64,000 nucleotides of DNA. It comes from Hymenolepis diminuta. Its lineage: Eukaryota; Platyhelminthes; Cestoda; Cyclophyllidea; Hymenolepididae. The notes below the pieces were generated by a model, which ran no database searches, was not told the origin of the DNA, and saw nothing but the letters and a program-made list of their open reading frames with translations. Position numbers and translations under genes: made by a program. Every line of letters starts with the position of its first letter. The stretch's first letter is position 1. Shown in pieces: positions 50,201-64,000 of this stretch. Location of the stretch: assembly GCA_900708905.1 (NCBI GenBank), contig CAADRB010000010.1:3607048-3671047 (forward strand), read 5' to 3'.

Positions 50201-53200
50201 ATAGCTCTTAAAGGAGCTATTCATTTACATTCAGGTACTTCCATGTCACACACAGTATGGATCATAATGTTCAAGAAAAATACAGCGGCAAGCAGGTTGT
50301 AAAATTCTCACCTTTCCACCAGAATGCCGGAAATTATGCCAGAAATCTGCAGTAAGAGGTTCCGCTTCAGTAGGAGGAGGTTTCGGCATCAAATATCGCG
50401 GATAGACCAGATTCTGCAGTTTATTTCGTATTTGGTTTATTGAACGAGTATAGGCCAGCCCTTAAAGGAAAATCAGAATGATTAGAAAACTAACAAACCA
50501 TGAAAGCAGATGATTTTCGCTCCATGTCAAGTATCCCAGTTATGGGATGGATGTCTAATTCCAAATACTCATATAATACTAACTCTAATTTAGTAGCATA
50601 TAATTAATATTCAAGTAACTCACATCCATTGAATACACGGGTGAGTATTTGATGTTGCATTGTAAGGTAAGTGTTGGAGAATGCATCAATTACGTTGACA
50701 GGTATTTGTGGAAGAATTTCAGAAGGGGTACTAGACTTGCTAATACTATCCAAGTTATTCGTGGATGGGGCTTTCACACGACTGTTTCGTCGGGTTGATG
50801 CAAAGAAACGGAAGCCAGTTTCATGTTTCTTGAATAAAAAAACCAAAATTTAGCATCATTAAATGTACCTATTATTAAAATTCATTTCATTTTTAGAGTT
50901 TAATATGTCCGAATTGGAGAGTGAAAAATGTAGGTGTTCTATTTCCAGGGCCGCACTTGTTTCTCGCATGAATTTTCAATAGCCAAATAAAAAAAGGAAA
51001 GCAAAATACTTCATCAGCCGAGATATGAGAAAAAACATCTGACCAGTGGCAGATTTTCTCAGGAATTAAAATGAGGGTTATGACGATAATGCAAATTACC
51101 AGATTCCCTAATAATGATAACACCCTGGATTGGAGACAAGAGTAAAAACCCCGTTTTAAACCGCAAATATTACACAATAGTTATAGAATTAAAAGCTTTT
51201 TTAATATTAAATGTACATTAACACGAATTTTGAGTGGGTAGTTATTTAAAACAGAATGTACAGTCTATCTGATGTGAAAGGCAACATATGTACCTTATAA
51301 AAGCGACTTAACTTAGGCTCAAAAGTTATTTTAACTTAATATAGCTAACTGTTGACTATGCGTACTTATTTTATATTGCCAATGAAAGTATCTTTTCCAT
51401 TTCTACCTTTATGACAACGAAAGAACTCCTTGTTGTAGAGTTTGAAAGGAATCTAACCTATATGTATAACGACAAAGTGAAAAAATCTTGGTAGCGTTCG
51501 TGACACTAAGTAATAAAATTTCCATTTGCAAGATTCTCCAATTACGTTACTCTGGGGATATCCAATAATCCAACCTAGTTCCCGATAAGAGATTTTATTT
51601 CAGCCTCCTTCGGCTATCGTTATTAAAACTATACTTTTATTGTATGAATTTGCAGTTTAAATTGAATTCCGCTGCCAGTTCTAATATACATCTATGACAA
51701 GAATGGTTTAAAATTGAAAACAATAGAGCCAAAATGAAGTTCATATTTTAGGGATCCCAATATATCCCACTTATTTCGGCTGTTATGTTAATAAAAGAAG
51801 TGTCGTTGTTGGAATGAGGGATAAAATTTCCTAGAAGACGCAATAATTAGTATTTTTGTACTGATTCATAGTATCAATGGCGGTACACAAATATGGTGGG
51901 CTTTTTAAACTATCTAAATCATTAGCAAAAAGACGGAGAGGGAATTTTACAAACTCTTGTGACTTTCGGTGATAAAGACGAGACAAGACAATTCAATTTT
52001 TTGCCCTAAGGATATTTGAGTCTGCTACTTAGGTTTCATTAAGAGGTTTCGAGTTCATGCTCTCCGAGCTATAGACACAAATAACTAACTTTAGGATTAC
52101 GTATAGAAAATTTATTTCAGATGTTCAGTGAATTTTCTTTAATGTCAAGAGTCAAGAAATGAGAATTTTTCAACGAAAATTTTGAAAAGCGTCATTTATA
52201 GGCAATGTAACTGTCACAAACTTGCTTACAACCGAATAAACAATAGATATCACCTCTGAGAACCACCACATTTCAAGTTAATACTTGCACAATTAAGTTG
52301 TAACTATTGTGAGAAAGGAAACAAGGTAAACATGAACTCATATAAGAGTGAAAATCATATGCAGTGTGGTTGAGTAATGAAATATCACATCAAAAGAGAG
52401 CAGATTAATTTACTGTCAAGAAAGCTTACCCTTCCAGTTTATTCTACTAATTTCACAATAATCGGCTTGTCAATGGATGAGTAAAGGTGTTGTTAATAGT
52501 ACCTGTCTGATAGATAACACCTCAATATCTTTATTCACATTAATGATTTGCGTCGATGATTTAAAGGCATTTCAGATATATGGTAAAAATTTGAACTCCT
52601 GAAAATAACTTTTTCCCTAACAAAGCGTAAGGGTGAAATAGACTTGCATGCATAAAATAGTAAGACATATTCTTAAACAAGGAATTTTTAAGATGCGAAG
52701 AGAAATCGTTTTAACTAATATTCAAGCCTTGGATAAAAAATATAAAAGTACCAAAATCTGGAAGTTTTGAATAGTGTAGAAAAGAAGAGCGCTTAATAAT
52801 ACCAATCAGAATATCATCGAAACACTTGACAGATTCTCAGTCTAATTTGCTTTCCAAGAGAATAATAGCAAGAAACGCTAGAGAAAATTCTTGTGGGTAA
52901 CCTTATCAGAATCCAAAATATGAGAAAATGTCAGTATTTTGTCACAAATTTAAGCTGAGTAATGAACCAAATTTGATGCAACAGCACATTCGTTTATCTA
53001 ACTATATATATACGTACATTTCAAGGATTCTAGTACACTCTATTTATCTCGGCTATTATTTTCGTAATGAGCCTTCCCCTATAAAAACGAAAAACTTACT
53101 ATCGTAAGAAGAAAAGGATAACGTAACATTTTGCTACTCATTCATACTATCCGCCTTCGTAGCGATAAACAGAATTTTCTAGACATACATAATAAATTTT

Positions 53201-56200
53201 GTCGAGGGTCTGGCGTTTAGGAATAAGGGTCGTATCCACTCCAGCAGTCAAACAAGAGCAAGAGTCTAGGGAAAAAGCGACTTACTGCGACTGGCGGAGT
53301 TTCTACTGTGTCAATACGGAAGCAGAATTGAGTTGGTTTTTTAATCGTCGATGAGAGTAGCAGCTCACCGTCTTCCGTCGGAGATACGGGAGAGGAATCA
53401 TTTTTTGATGACTCCGCTGTTAAAAAAGCAAAATTAAAGGATTTTATATAGGAATTAATCCATAAGTGCATTATTGCTTAATTTAAGCAGGATTAGCACC
53501 TTAATTTGACTCAAAAAGTACAAATAATAGGAAATGGTAGATCACAAGACTTGATTCTGTGCATTTCCAGGATTTCTCTTTATTCACATCCTTTATGAAA
53601 ATACTTCGGTTCTTCGTCCAGGAAGCCACAGTGACGTCTTAATGTCCCTATGACGGAAAACCCCTATCTGTCATGTCTAAACGCGTTTATTGATTTCTCC
53701 CTATTCTATAATCGTCCCGTTTCATTAAAAGCAAACCTGCACTCATGTCCTCATCCACGTCCTCGCTCACGTGACACACATAAGCAGTCTCTTTATTTAC
53801 ACTGGGACACATGGGCAAACACACGCTTGTCATTCACCGATCCCTACACTTCCTCCTATTCTCCTCTCCCTTATCACTCTTACTTACTCGAATTCCCTTT
53901 ATGATTTATTCAACATTGACTTACGCAACTCTTTGTGTTCTACGTTTTGGAACTATTGTTTACTGGTGTTAGCTACCAGCCGTTAGTTATTACACCAACC
54001 TCAGGAAGACTAAAAGCTGGAAACAACATCGATTACATTTCACGGATCAATATTTTTGACGTCAGTTATATCTTACCGTCAGTTGCAGTGAAAAACAACG
54101 CTTTAATTTAAATTATGCAATTCATTTAATTAATAAAATTTAATAAATATATCGAATCTGAGTCAGTTTATTTACCTTTTACAGTTTCGGTGTTAGTTAA
54201 GTATTAACTCGCCGATCAAATATTATAACGAAATATCCATTGAACGATTAATACCAGTTATTAAAGGGAGACGTAAATCGAATAGTGATCATATCCCATT
54301 CGAGCTTAAGGTGCTTTTTAATAGTAGGAAAAAAAGGTAAATTGAACAACTAAAATTTTTTGCCGGGTATAACAAGCGAGTGAGGAAGAAATTGGACACG
54401 CAACCACTCTTCTTATATTTCGCGCTGTCGTTTACGTACTTTCATATATTTATTTCCAGTTCAAGCTGCTGAATGAAATGAAGATAAAGAACTGTTATGA
54501 ATAGGATCTTCGGGACCAAACATTGCGGGCAAAAGCTGGAAAAGGATGTTAAAACGCAGAAACGGCAATCATAAGATTTCGCAGAGCTCTCTCTTCAATG
54601 TACTAGAAAGCTACACATCCCATAGTCCAATTCGTATCATCGATACTACTTTCAAATAAATGGACTTGTTAAATTAAACATAGTCATTAACGGATTCGGA
54701 AGTTTTACTTGGGTATGAAACACTACCTTTTATTTCTCCATGTTTGAATATTTTCATTAAAACGTTGAACTCAGCCTTTTTTATTTGCTCTTAAGTTTCC
54801 AGTTCATTTGGCTATTGGCTAAAATGACTTTAATAATATTAAATATCTAAATGAAACATATTTTTTATATAATCGTGAGCTTCATAATCTAATGAACTCA
54901 GTTATGTTTGAAAACTATCACGCATGCGAAAAAGTTCAAGCGGTAACTTTTCGTGTAAAAACGCCTAGATAAACTTTGCCGTGCGCTCGTCTTTCAATCT
55001 AACGGAAGCCGAAAACAAAATGAAATAGAGTTTCAACATGTTTGTTTCGAACAAAGAGAAGATTTCCCCAATGACTCGAGTTCGCATCTCTTTATCTGTT
55101 AAAACAGTGAACTTATTAACTATAAAAAGGAGTTGTAGAACGAAGTAGGCCTGATATTGAAACAAGTAGCAGCTTATCCATTCGTTTGTTTTTAAAGCAG
55201 GTGAAGATAGATCTACATAGACCAATAGCTCATAATTTTCTTTTGCACTAGACGCAACAGAAATACATTTAAATTTTAACACAAGAATATTAATTTCGAA
55301 TGATTACAACATGTCGGCTTACTCCTAGTGTATTAAAGTAGATTTCACTTATTGTTCATGATCAGTTGTCAGATAAGGGAGAGATATTTAAAAAGACCGA
55401 AAAACTATTTTTAGATTTGATAAAACTCAAGAACTCTGAGAATAAAATTTTTCATAAAAATATTACGCAAAGGTAAAAAATGTATTTGATAAAAATATTA
55501 ATCAGTGAAGCGTTATTTTAAAACAAATCGGACAAGTCGTGTTTATTGTTTCAAATTCCTTATCAACTCTAATTTACTTAACTTATTTTATCAAAGTAAA
55601 AATGTGGCCACGTACTGTTATACAAATGACGACCAAGATGAAAGATAGATGAACGTTTTTACTTCGTACTTAAACGCGTCTTTATTTTCCCACCCGCAGA
55701 CGCAATTTATAAGTTACTATTGTCCTCTTTGTGCTCTCCGTTGTTACCAAAAGGCCATCAAGGAACTACGACTGTGCAACTTCTACTTATTCCATTTTCG
55801 TAATTGCAAACATTTAACACATCCATTTTACTGATATTTTTTAAAAATGTTATTGCAATCTTATTAAGAACCTTTAGTAAGTATATTTTAGTTTTTATCA
55901 TTCAAATTGCGACAATTATGCCGAAGATACAGAAATACAGGTGTAACTTTGAAAAACTATGTAAAAAGTACAAATGCACATTTGTATCAAGGTAGTTTTT
56001 GCAACTTGTTTAGTTGAGAGAGCAAACACTTATGCTCTTGGCGTTACAAGGAAACTAACACTCTTACCTGCGCAAATGCACCGCTACTTGATCGAAGACT
56101 AGAAAATCTGAGATGAAAATAAAGAAGCGAAAAATTCAATGGTAGTTACAAATAAGAATATAAGAGAGTTCTTTATGGTACTCATTTTAGACGAAATAAA

Positions 56201-59200
56201 GGCAACTTTGAGTTAATTATCTAGAGATTAGCTTGCCGTGATTCTATTGATCAGTGTCAATGAGCTTTGTCATTTGAATTACCTGACCTATGTCAAAAGG
56301 TTTCGACTTCTTAGCAGACAAGCATTTTAACCATACATTATTAAGCCATCTAGTGGGAAGTAGAAAGAATGAAAACATCTTAATGGCTAATGATTAGGGT
56401 TGATTGTATGGTGGATTTATCACTTCAAGAATTTCAAGGATATCCTCATGCCATTCTCTTGGACTGGACTTTACGTCAGTGGGAAGGATATAAATCAATT
56501 TTAATTTTCAATTTCCTATTCTAAACCACACTTTATTGTGATAATGATAAAGGCACTTTAATTTTCTTTTACTTATACTTTTCTATTAGGTATCTAAGCA
56601 AAACAGACACTCGTAAACAACAGATAGGTTACACGACACGTAGGAAGAGAAAACTCACAAATTTCATCCCAGTCGACTTCATCTGTCGGGGGGGTGAGGT
56701 AAGCCTTGGGAGCCAGGTGGGTTTCCAGACATTGTATGAAGGAGATGACCTGGGAAAATGTTGGAAAATCCATAGGGGGATATTGAATTCCGTCAAACCG
56801 TACCAGTATCACCGTGTCACCATAGTCATCAAAATCTAAGGAAACATGTACAAAATAAGTTGGCATCAATAAGAAAAGTAATTAATAGAATTTAATATTT
56901 AAAATAAAAATGTAAAATTACTGGTTATTTTCATGATGCTTAATTTTTACAGCTGGAATAACATGACATCCATTAAAATGAAAAAAAAAGAATTTTACAA
57001 CTTAATACCAGAGTGATAATCAATAAATTTATATTTTATGTTTAAACTGATAAACAAACAGTGTAATAATTATCTCCGTACGACAGATGCTAATAAATAT
57101 ACTATATTCATATGAAAAATACTATGCTACTATCTAAGATGAGCTCGATTTCGGATAATTTTAGGTACTTGAAAACAAATACACTTAATATTAAGATCAA
57201 AGCAGATATTTGAAACAAATAAGAGATTGACCTAATTTATTCACTGAACAGCAAATCAAATCTGTGAATTCTATCGAATCGTCCAATCCTTATTCCAGAA
57301 AAATATTTATAAATTCTGTTGCTCCTCTTGGCTAGTGGCTGACACGTGGTCGATATATTTTGTTGATAATTATAACATTTTAAAAAGTAAATTTCTCAGT
57401 CTTATGGATCAATTTCTTCTACACTCCCTCTACTATGAAAACCAAAGGAACATAGATCCGCTTTACGAATAAACAAGCCATATCGACGTCGGGCGTGTTT
57501 TTCATTCTTGAACGGTAGTGGCTATTATGACACGATGAGTGATTCAAGTGAAGTTCGATTTTAAGAATATTGTAACATCTACCTTATCTAACCACCTGCC
57601 AATTGAAAACGAAAGTATCAATTATTCGAGATAACAAATGAGGTAATTCAATTTAATTTATTTAAATGAGTAGTAATTGAATAAGTGATGAAACAAAGTA
57701 TTAATTATATCTATTATCAGAAAAGTGAGAAATAATAATATCCAATTAAATTAGATAAAAGGTGACTATTGTGATCAATAATCTGGGATAACTGCAAAAC
57801 ACATCAAATGAAAAGCTTAATAAACCACAAAGTTTGGCATAGTAATTCCTAAGCTGATTGAGGGAAAAATCCTCCAAGACTTTTAAGGAATGATCAATAA
57901 CACTTCACTTGGATAATTAGAATGGATTCAGGTGGTAATATTACAAGAAACTTTCATTTTATCATCCTTTTATTAATCCAAATAAACCACCCATCCATCC
58001 ATCCATCCATCTGGCCGTCCAAATCATAGGATGTGTGCCGATGAACATCGACTTCGTGCCCTCTGAATCGGCAGACATGTGCGGTTACTACTGCGCCATT
58101 GCTGCACGAGTGAAGGATAGCGTCGTGAAACACTCAAATTGGACAGAAAAAAATTGTATCTTATAACTTGCTCTCTGCCATCAATTTATTCAACTCCATT
58201 ACCCACCATTCTACAGTTTACATGCTTACTGTAAGTAAAATGACCACACGCATAGGTTCAATACCCTAAATGAAGTTAGAGGAGAGAGAAAACAGTCTGA
58301 ATTTGCACTTAATTCTGGTGCATTATGCGGCTCATACAGAGCATCTGTTAGTATTTTCGCATAACTTTAATGATCTTTTTTCAAGTGCACTTTTCTTTAA
58401 AAGTATCTCGGAAGGTAGGATACTTTTAATCTTAATCTCCTAACGCTAGAGGAAGAAATTCTAAAATTCATAAAAATTAGATAAACACTTTAATGAAATT
58501 AATTTCACATAGCAATCCTCTAAATATACACCCCAGTACAACAAAGTACCACATATTTCATAAACTATTCAGAGAAGTCTATCTTGCAGTCAACGTCCCC
58601 CTAAAGTCTAAATAACGTTTTAGTCCCCTCATAATCATTCACTGTGGAATAATTACAAAAGAGCAAATAAATCAGTTCGTCTATGGCTTAAAATGTTCGG
58701 AAAAATACCCCTCTTGAAAAGATGTTTTGCATCAATCAATAGTCAATTAACTTCAACTATGAAGATTCGGCTATTAAAGAGATTATTCAAAATCTAAATT
58801 ACTAACTATAAAGATATCAATATGCAGTTATTGATAAATAATCAAATGAACCGACGTATTCAAGACTATGTGAATTGCGTACAGTCATGACAATATTTCT
58901 ATCAGATAAATTTCACGTGGAAATCTGATATAATTGGCAGTGATTGACGGATAGATATGAATATATACACCTAAATTTTTCAGTCAGAAGATTGTGTTGA
59001 TTTACTAACCACCCGCAAGCTTGAAGTATATATATATATTTACTACACTAATTTAATTCCACTTTTATAAATAATGATGAAGTATTTCATCATTCATTTG
59101 TCCAAAGGAATCTTGCTGCGAGTTATCTAAGACTCCGCTGTGTCTCCAAAGCGAACCAAATCGACCTTAACTAGCATGAACGTTGGAAAATGTCAATAAC

Positions 59201-62200
59201 TGAATCAGCTTGACATGATTGAACGGTCTAAAAATCGACGACTCCTTTATCTCTTTATTCATCCAAAAACACAAAACTGGCATATCACTTCTTAATTTAC
59301 CTCAGGCTCTCGACTCTCCACTGGCTATTGTTATTATTTAATAACATCGTCTTCAGTCTCCTCTCCTTACAGTAAACTAGCACTAGAGACTTCACTTAAT
59401 CAAATATTACATGTGTAAACTACAAGTTCTTGATACATAAAATAACGAAATTTCCACTTTAGAAGCCAATAAGTAAATTCAAACGCTTTTCTTCTTTTTA
59501 TTTCCTTTCATTTTTCAACTTTTTCATGCTAATCACCAAAATGATTACCTCAAAATAAATTTATATACATTAGAAAACATACCTTTCAGTGCCATTCAGG
59601 AACATGACTGCAAAATTTAAAGTGATTAATGGTATAGAACGCCAAGAGAAAAGTTGAAATCATTAAGCAAATTCACTTGACATTTAGAAATATTTAATGG
59701 TGCTGCGTTGCACTTATATGAATATATTTGCTGTTGCTAATGCGATCACGTTTAATAATACTCCCTATAAATTCAAGTGGACCACCTAAAAATTACCCCT
59801 ATTCGAAATGTGATAGATCCCAAATATTCGAGAATAATTGAATAAAATAATTTTAAAAAATTGCAATTTTAATTTTCTAGGACAGAAGTAAGCAATATGA
59901 GAAAATTTTCTGAAACAAACACCAGCGATTGCTCGGAATATTCTACAGATAATTTATATTTATGAGTGGGACGATTTTCGGAAGAAAAATAAAAAATTTT
60001 CTTTTCAAAATAACACAAAAATTGAAACTACCATGAAAATTAAACAAAAACGGTTTGTTATTTGGTATATATATTTATACAAACCAAATCTGCCAACAAA
60101 AAATATTTTACTAAGAGCCATTCATAAGTTAAATTGGTGAAAATATTAAAATATAAAAATAACTCATAATAAACAACGAAAACTAGTAACTTAAATATCG
60201 TATTTGTCATATTAAGAATGAAATAGGTAAATAAATATTTTAAATGTTAAATAAGTTGAAAAAAGTACAAAACTTACGATGTCGATGGCAGTGTATGTAC
60301 ACGACCTTCTTGATGTCGATATCCAACGCGAAGTCCCAATAGGAACTAAAATGTAAGAAATGCAGTTCAAATTTTTGATAAAATTAAAACTGGCGAAGTA
60401 ATAGTAGCTATTGCGTTAAGGCAACTGATTCATTAGTCAAATATGCAGCGGCTCAAAAGGCGACTTGGCACTTACGACAATGGAATACTACAGTTAAAAG
60501 AAAGAACAAGGAAAACCTTTCATAATAAAGATGAGATAAAACAGTCCAAATGGTATCATTTTCATAGAGAATAATGCTCTTCACTTGCTAGTCGTAAAGA
60601 GCATGGAAGAGTTAAAATATAAGTAGTAAGAGTTATAATCATGTCCGATAATTTCGGCAGAATTGTATCACATATTAACACAGATTAATTACCATTTTCT
60701 CTGCAGTGTTCGCCTTATATTGTAAAATCAGGTTTATTACACTCTACAGTGACTGTTTAATTAAATCAATCAAATGGAGATGAAAATTTTGCATGTACTT
60801 AGATTTTTCTTTGAAGTAGGAAAGAAAATATACTTGAATATTAATGCAAAGGATGTGCATTTGAATGCATAATTTAAAACAGGTATAACATTTACTGTTC
60901 AACTCATTGGTGATATTAATAAAATGGGATTTTCCTAATATATTTTTCTTATTTTCGAACACTCTATTCTTGGAGACTTCGAATGGCATTCAAACATGAT
61001 ATGATACCGAATAAATATGCTAAAAGATTATCAACAAGTTATTAAAACGAAGCGACAAATCGTTCGCAAAAGGTGAATCCCTACTTGGTTTTCTGAAAGC
61101 CACATAATTATAATTTAATCTTTTTTCTATGGATAACTATTAAAGGCAACACGTAACAACTTACGATTCGCTAAGCAGAATTTCAGATGCATCTTCCGTA
61201 CTTTTGTTGAACTGTTGACCATTTAGATGGGATTGGTTTTGCAATTGCTTTTTCTGCTGCTCTTCTTCATAATCTTGAGGTATCGACATTGCCCTATTTG
61301 GTGCCCACTTTAACTGAAGACCAGAGTCTTCCTCGGTTCCTGTTTTGTGCATCGATAAGTATCCAGAAATTCGGGTGGTACTCATACTCTAAAGCGAGAC
61401 CACAAAATAATACTGTAAGAAGTAGGTATTAAAATAATATTTACAATAGATACTGTCAATTTTCTACCTTACGTACTTACCTTGATCATAACTACCTTAA
61501 CTGGATGAACACAATTTAATAAAAAGAAAGTGATTATTTGAATATTTAGATGCTTAGATCGCATATTGCAGAAACAAATAGAAAGTTTTGCTTCTTTGTT
61601 CATAAAGATCTCAAGGTGTAAGAATCTGGAAAGATTTTAAACCAGTTAGAGCTGAGCGATAATTGCGGTGAATTCTAGGGATTTATTTATGTCTTTATAA
61701 TTGCGCATTTTAACATAAGTTACAATGCATTTGAAGCCTACAAAGTGACGTCTGCAGTTATCAGAGTTTGAAAGATTGAGTGATATAACAAAGCGCTATT
61801 GGTCGATATCCGCTAAAATTTGGTGGACAACTACCGATTTCATTTTTAACTGAAGAAGCTTGCTTTTAAAACTCAATTCCGTAAAAAATAAATTAATACA
61901 TAATACAATACTTAAACAGAGATAAAATTGAAGAATATTTCAATTCAACTCTTAATATCGACATATGAGCCTTTTTTCCAACGATATGTAACCTTAGTGT
62001 TTGTGGGTAGTTGTACATTTCTTCCGTAAAAATTGCAATAATTATGGATTCTATTATATAGAATATAAACTTAGTATAATATCCCCTCATCAAAAGACTG
62101 AAATTATTACGGTACCTTTACAACGATCGGTGAATTATTGAGCGCATACCTAGCATGATACGCTATGTATGCGACGTTTAACCTCCAAAATGTTTCTCTT

Positions 62201-62822
62201 AATTGAAATTTGCTCTAAAGACGAATTAATAAGGATATTTTCCTTTAAAGGATTAAATTGAAGAGTATTTAAATATTTATTAAAATAAACATATTACTGA
62301 CATAAAACAGCAACAACTTCTAAATTTGGATCTGCATAGTACAGAATGTTAAAAATATTTTGAATTTTTATCTCAGAAGAGTAGAAAACTAAGTCGGCCT
62401 TTATTGTGGTTGTCTCTTTAGATGAATAGAATTTAAAATAAATCAAAAGAGTGCTACAATTACAATTCAATTAAGCAAATTGAGCATAAAAATTAGCCAT
62501 GTTAGGAATATTAGAATAATAAATAAATTTAACCGATTTTCAAAAAGAATGCACTTTTTCAAGTTAAGCATATTTTCATGCTTACGGGCTGAACAATAAC
62601 ATTGTTTTTGCCATAGAGCAGTGGTGCACGTTCATTTTGATGTAGGGACTCCACGTAGTCCTTAGCTTGGGTTAGTTTCTGAACAGTCGGGGCGGGTGAA
62701 AATATAGAATGCTGGTGTTGAAAACGGAAAACACGAGAATCCTCTTCGGTAGGGACATTATCAAAGGTGAATCCGCCTTCCTGACGCTTTCCAATTCCTG
62801 GAGCCTCACTTGTTGAACTCCT
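32253..62822 (-). CDS. SGSM: Small G protein signalling modulator (SGSM1/2-type RabGAP), partial at 5' end
   Basis: Seventeen exons in transcription order: 62586-62822, 61165-61388, 60278-60345, 56659-56835, 53286-53416, 50624-50828, 50312-50460, 45724-45792, 38094-38369, 36964-37011, 36403-36481, 35516-35961, 34755-34845, 34155-34684, 32742-32835, 32497-32664, 32253-32386. They total 3126 nt in perfect phase, 1041 aa and a stop. SGSM proteins bind Rab and Rap GTPases and stimulate Rab GTP hydrolysis at membranes. Visible: [20 protein letters not shown], the PH-like Rab-binding part ([54 protein letters not shown]), [33 protein letters not shown] then [11 protein letters not shown] opening the TBC domain, a long acidic/Ser-rich linker, arginine finger IDKDVAR (R723), glutamine finger YVQG (Q785), [10 protein letters not shown]. 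The N-terminal RUN domain must lie beyond 62.8 kb. Two introns, 34685-34754 and 32665-32741, begin with GC rather than GT. Confidence 0.95.
33258..33600 (+). repeat. Two SINE-like copies in tandem inside an SGSM intron
   Basis: Copy one (33258-33430): 'aatgacgcagcgcttaacgt', 'gcttgtctgcaaattcgatg', then 'agccaagatgctaacattc'. Copy two (33436-33600): 'gatcaatacccattgataca', 'gcgtggatgaccaaccgct' and 'tctggccaataatagaggt', ending near a run of 12 C at 33571-33582. Both lie on the strand opposite to SGSM, in the 1319-nt intron between two exons of the TBC domain. Confidence 0.55.
38370..45723 (-). other. Largest SGSM intron (7.35 kb)
   Basis: Lies between the 69-nt exon 45724-45792 and the exon starting at 38369. 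It holds a SINE-like copy (40005-40175), an unexplained coding-like stretch near 44035-44220, and otherwise AT-rich sequence. Other long introns of this gene are 45793-50311, 56836-60277, 53417-56658 and 50829-53285; in those I see no exon or RNA gene, only frames that look random (for example 46607-46885 and 54965-55282). Confidence 0.7.
40005..40175 (+). repeat. SINE-like element, internal deletion
   Basis: 'gtggtcacgatttcgatgcc' joins 'catcagtgtatagccgatg', then 'gtctaataaggggagacgg' and 'ctacccaagatgagtgctgc'. The section between A box and B box is shortened. It overlaps a meaningless 82-codon open frame (40140-40388). Confidence 0.6.
57989..58115 (-). repeat. (ATCC)n microsatellite next to an inverted SINE-like head
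   Basis: 57989-58011 is a run of ATCC units. Directly beside it, 58012-58115 reads on the minus strand 'gcaatggcgcagtagtaacc', 'acatgtctgccgattcagag' and 'ggcacgaagtcgatgttcat', i.e. A-box-like and B-box-like blocks of the same family. A simple-repeat tail next to a tRNA-like element is common for SINEs, but here it sits next to the 3' side of a truncated copy. Confidence 0.55.
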
Positions 62823-64000
62823 CTGAAGGATAACAAGAATCATGATGGTGAGATTTACGAAACGGCTAACATTAAAGGCATCACTGATTTTAACTGTTAT
62901 TTTTCAAATAAATCATTAATTAAATTTTATGCAGCACTAAGTTTGCTGCAATCTTTACAATCATTGTTTTGACTTCATTTCATCCTTAAAAGTGCACAGT
63001 CTCATACATCCGATCGTAATTACAAGATCTAGAAAATCTGACAATTACTAGTTTACGCGTTTTGATTTTTTAGAATGGGTGTGTTCTACGCACCCATAGG
63101 GGAATTCTACACAACAGTATGCCAACTTGAAGCCCTTAAAGACTTAACAAGATAATTGCAACCATTCAATTTTTCAAAATTAGTGTGATTTCAGGATCAT
63201 CCCATTAATTGTCACAAAATCTATCACAAAATCAAGCAACAAATAGTGAAGGGATCCGTGAAAACATTCATTCAGACATCAGTATCAAATTTCATAAATT
63301 TCGGAAAGAAATTCTAATTAAACCCAATGTAAATCAAAACTGGTAGGTAAAACAGGAGGCCATAACGTCTAACAACCTTAAAATAGTATGAAAAAAACTA
63401 AAAAATACTTTTCTTTTACGGAACAAATGAAAACACACAAAAATTCAGGCTCTCAAATTTCAGGTTCTCAAAATTTAATTTTCATTTGTTATATCGGTAT
63501 CTAAATGAAAATGGATTAACTATATTCGATATTCTTAATGTTAATTTGACCACCGAAGATGTTTAATGCTAATTTACTAATCCGTATATGCCAAAAATAG
63601 AGCCTGATACTTTGAAACCATAAGTCTGGTTTGAAAAACCTGTACATTATTTGCTCTTTAGTGTTCTTAACATCGTATCATTATAAACTCTAATTGGCCT
63701 CAATACCTACTCTTATAACTGATTAGCCATACCATTTACAAATAGGCATTGATCAGTCTACCAAATCTTAACTTGATTCTTCTACGATAATAAATTTCAA
63801 GTCGAAGTTATATCGAATATAGTTTTTAGATGATAATCCTGATTATTTGACTGAAACAGTGGGTTTAAAATACCTGCATACTCTGATTACTAAGCCTGCT
63901 CAGCCTCCTAGGTGTATTACGCACCTACTGATTCACGCCGCCATTCCAACTGTCAGTTATACATCAACGAACAAAGGACGCGAAATCTGCTGTCTTATCA
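62823..64000. other. SGSM intron sequence, no upstream exon found
   Basis: The first recognisable SGSM exon begins at 62822 after an acceptor in phase 0, so the gene continues beyond it. No RUN-domain coding sequence is recognisable up to the window end; this is presumably intron. Confidence 0.6.

Overview
This is a eukaryotic, AT-rich, intron-rich window, most likely from a flatworm and probably a tapeworm (Cestoda). The species inference rests on gene structure. The best-supported genes carry introns of two short sizes, about 31-42 nt and about 67-84 nt, next to introns of one to several kilobases. Peaks near 36 and 73 nt are known from published tapeworm genomes. No bacterial signals (operons, ribosome binding sites, CRISPR, transposase ORFs) are present. 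Coding exons are short, so most open frames longer than 60 codons are shadows or noise; the models below were built by joining exons across GT-AG (twice GC-AG) junctions with matching phase and, where possible, recalled family sequence.

Layout. 1-7.1 kb: no recognisable gene. 7.1-10.15 kb (+): a six-exon ankyrin-repeat gene, the gankyrin/PSMD10 proteasome-assembly chaperone. 13.6-15.5 kb (+): a complete seven-exon CCT3 (TCP-1 gamma chaperonin subunit) with six introns of 31-42 nt. 16.7-19.0 kb: weak exon-like signals on both strands, unresolved. 20.9-23.2 kb (-): a small Cys-rich ORF and a three-exon gene of unknown function (239 aa). 23.2-28.7 kb: repeat-bearing intergenic DNA with a possible LTR-element relic. 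28.7-30.9 kb (-): a seven-exon gene for a 432-aa S/T-P-rich protein of unknown function. About 31.9-32.1 kb (-): an isolated stretch resembling an ABCC (MRP) N-terminal membrane segment. 32.3-62.8 kb (-): the largest gene, 17 exons encoding the Rab-binding PH-like region and complete TBC RabGAP domain of a small G protein signalling modulator (SGSM1/2 type); its N-terminal RUN domain lies outside the window.

Scattered between and inside genes is a degenerate tRNA-related SINE-like family (at least eight recognisable pieces, two of them in tandem pairs, one pair inside an SGSM intron) and a near-identical 50-bp repeat at the window start and in a PSMD10 intron. The genes are functionally unrelated housekeeping and signalling genes (proteasome assembly, cytosolic folding, Rab GTPase regulation). 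I see no coherent new multi-gene system; the most interesting items are the uncharacterised lineage-type genes, the two GC-AG introns and large insertion in the SGSM TBC domain, and the SINE-like family.
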